A stretch of DNA of 64,000 nucleotides from positions 3,472,001-3,536,000 of the forward strand of contig OY969771.1 in assembly GCA_963702925.1 (NCBI GenBank), in the 5' to 3' direction. Position numbers and translations under genes: made by a program. The notes beneath the pieces were generated by a model. It did no database searches. It saw nothing but the letters and a program-made list of their open reading frames with translations, and was not told the DNA's origin. Positions 63,331 to 64,000 of this stretch are shown here, piece after piece (the stretch's first letter is position 1; every line of letters begins with the position of its first letter). The DNA is from CAIKMD01 sp963702925. Lineage in GTDB: Bacteria > Pseudomonadota > Alphaproteobacteria > ATCC43930 > CGMCC-115725.

Positions 63331-63355
63331 AGGCGCGGCCGGTCCTCGCTATAAC
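63327..63355 (+). promoter_or_regulatory. Promoter of ndk
   Basis: TTGAAG at 63327-63332, a 17-base spacer, and TATAAC at 63350-63355. The -35 box overlaps the holC stop. AAAGGAG precedes the ndk ATG. Confidence 0.6.
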
Positions 63356-63381
63356 CGCGGCGCAAAGGAGCAGATTGATTC

Positions 63382-63804
63382 ATGGCCGTGGAACGCACTC
63401 TTTCGATCATCAAGCCGGACGCGACGCGCCGGAATCTCACTGGGCAGATCATTGCCAAGTTCGAGGCAAAGGGGCTGCGCGTCGTCGCGCAAAAGCGGCT
63501 GCAGCTCACGCGCGCGCAGGCCGAAGCCTTCTACGCCGTGCACAAGGCGCGGCCGTTTTTCGGCGATCTAGTCGCATTCATGATTTCGGGGCCGGTCGTG
63601 GTGCAAGTGCTCGAGGGCGAAAACGCGGTTGCGGTGAACCGCGAGGTCATGGGCGCTACCGATCCCAAGAAAGCCGCGCCTGGCACGATCCGGCGCGATT
63701 TCGCGGAATCGATCGAAGCCAATTCCGTCCATGGCTCCGATTCGCTCGAAAATGCTGCAACCGAGATCGCTTTCTTCTTCGCCGGGACCGAAATCTGTCC
63801 TTGA
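63382..63804 (+). CDS. ndk: Nucleoside diphosphate kinase
   Basis: The product is 140 residues. The opening ERTLSIIKPDATRRN and the phospho-histidine His117 in NSVHGSDS are diagnostic. It balances nucleoside triphosphates. It has its own promoter and AAAGGAG Shine-Dalgarno. Downstream are T-runs (63844-63862) without a clear stem, so termination is uncertain. Confidence 0.98.
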   Translation: MAVERTLSIIKPDATRRNLTGQIIAKFEAKGLRVVAQKRLQLTRAQAEAFYAVHKARPFFGDLVAFMISGPVVVQVLEGENAVAVNREVMGATDPKKAAPGTIRRDFAESIEANSVHGSDSLENAATEIAFFFAGTEICP

Positions 63805-63888
63805 TCGGCCCGCGCTGACAGCTCTGCCCACAATTTAAGCAGTTGTTTTTTTAGAGTTTTTTCAGCCTCTTCCGGTTAAAAGGGGCTC

Positions 63889-64000
63889 ATGGTGATGCGT
63901 GGGGTAAAGCGTTCGCGCCGTGGTGGCGATCGGACGGCGGCGAAGCGGTTGTCTTCGTCGCAAGGCGCGGGATCGCCCAAAACGGCACGGCGCGACAATC
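63889..64000 (+). CDS. Start of an unidentified gene, cut by the window end
   Basis: An ATG at 63889 (or 63895) after AAAGGGG opens a frame that is still open at the window end. The first 37 residues are rich in Arg, Lys, Ser and Gly with no recognisable motif. It may be a low-complexity N-terminus of a nucleic-acid-binding protein; this cannot be decided here. Confidence 0.35.
   Translation, partial: MVMRGVKRSRRGGDRTAAKRLSSSQGAGSPKTARRDN

Noticed and set aside
63805..63888. Rho-independent terminator after ndk
   Set aside because: T-runs are present, but the best stem is only four base pairs with an 11-base loop.

Overview
The window is GC-rich, densely coding bacterial chromosome that looks alphaproteobacterial, most like a Rhodospirillales-type lineage. 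The reasons are a DUF2794 gene, hopanoid genes, frequent GTG/TTG starts, and two blocks in familiar alphaproteobacterial order: fabD-fabG-acpP-fabF-mltG-yicC-gmk, and rpsF-rpsR-rplI ... dnaB-alr-...-radA-cvpA-purF. I see no rRNA, tRNA, CRISPR array, insertion sequence or prophage. No gene-free stretch exceeds 300 bases. The genus cannot be read from the sequence alone.

Layout. 1-6.7 kb: a truncated mlaA lipoprotein gene, the hopanoid genes hpnI and hpnJ, the convergent hopanoid RND transporter hpnN, and a secreted metallo-beta-lactamase-fold protein. 6.8-12 kb: an amidase, DUF2794, then yfgM-bamB-der in the order known from E. coli. 12-19.3 kb: accessory metabolism (an MDR oxidoreductase, an orphan molybdopterin hydroxylase large subunit with an extradiol dioxygenase, a TPR glycosyltransferase, an esterase). 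19.3-27.9 kb, minus strand: dnaB-alr-mlaE-mlaF-radA-cvpA-purF-SDR. 27.9-42.4 kb: an accessory block containing cfa, an aldo/keto reductase, an orphan secF, seven small proteins, kdpFABCDE and a FUSC-type exporter. 42.4-50.2 kb: rplI-rpsR-rpsF, divergent from a lipoprotein gene and the fatty-acid and envelope operon. 50.1-57.8 kb, minus strand: the outer-membrane biogenesis operon lptF-lptG-lptD-surA-pdxA-rsmA. 57.9-64 kb: two large unassigned membrane proteins, pepA, holC, ndk and the start of one more gene.

Most of the window serves envelope construction: hopanoids (hpnI, hpnJ, hpnN), phospholipid trafficking (mlaA, mlaE, mlaF), LPS export (lptD, lptF, lptG), outer-membrane protein assembly (bamB, surA), fatty-acid synthesis, cyclopropanation (cfa) and peptidoglycan (alr, mltG).

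The most unusual part is 30.1-33.4 kb. Four transcription units there start behind related AT-rich modules: a 114-residue protein plus SecF; a set of three small proteins; an opposed pair of small proteins; and the kdp potassium-ATPase operon. Two of the modules share an identical 14-base core. This suggests an uncharacterised local regulon that ties the Kdp system to an accessory SecF and a group of tiny membrane proteins. It lies inside a block that separates rplI from dnaB, genes that are normally close together in this class.
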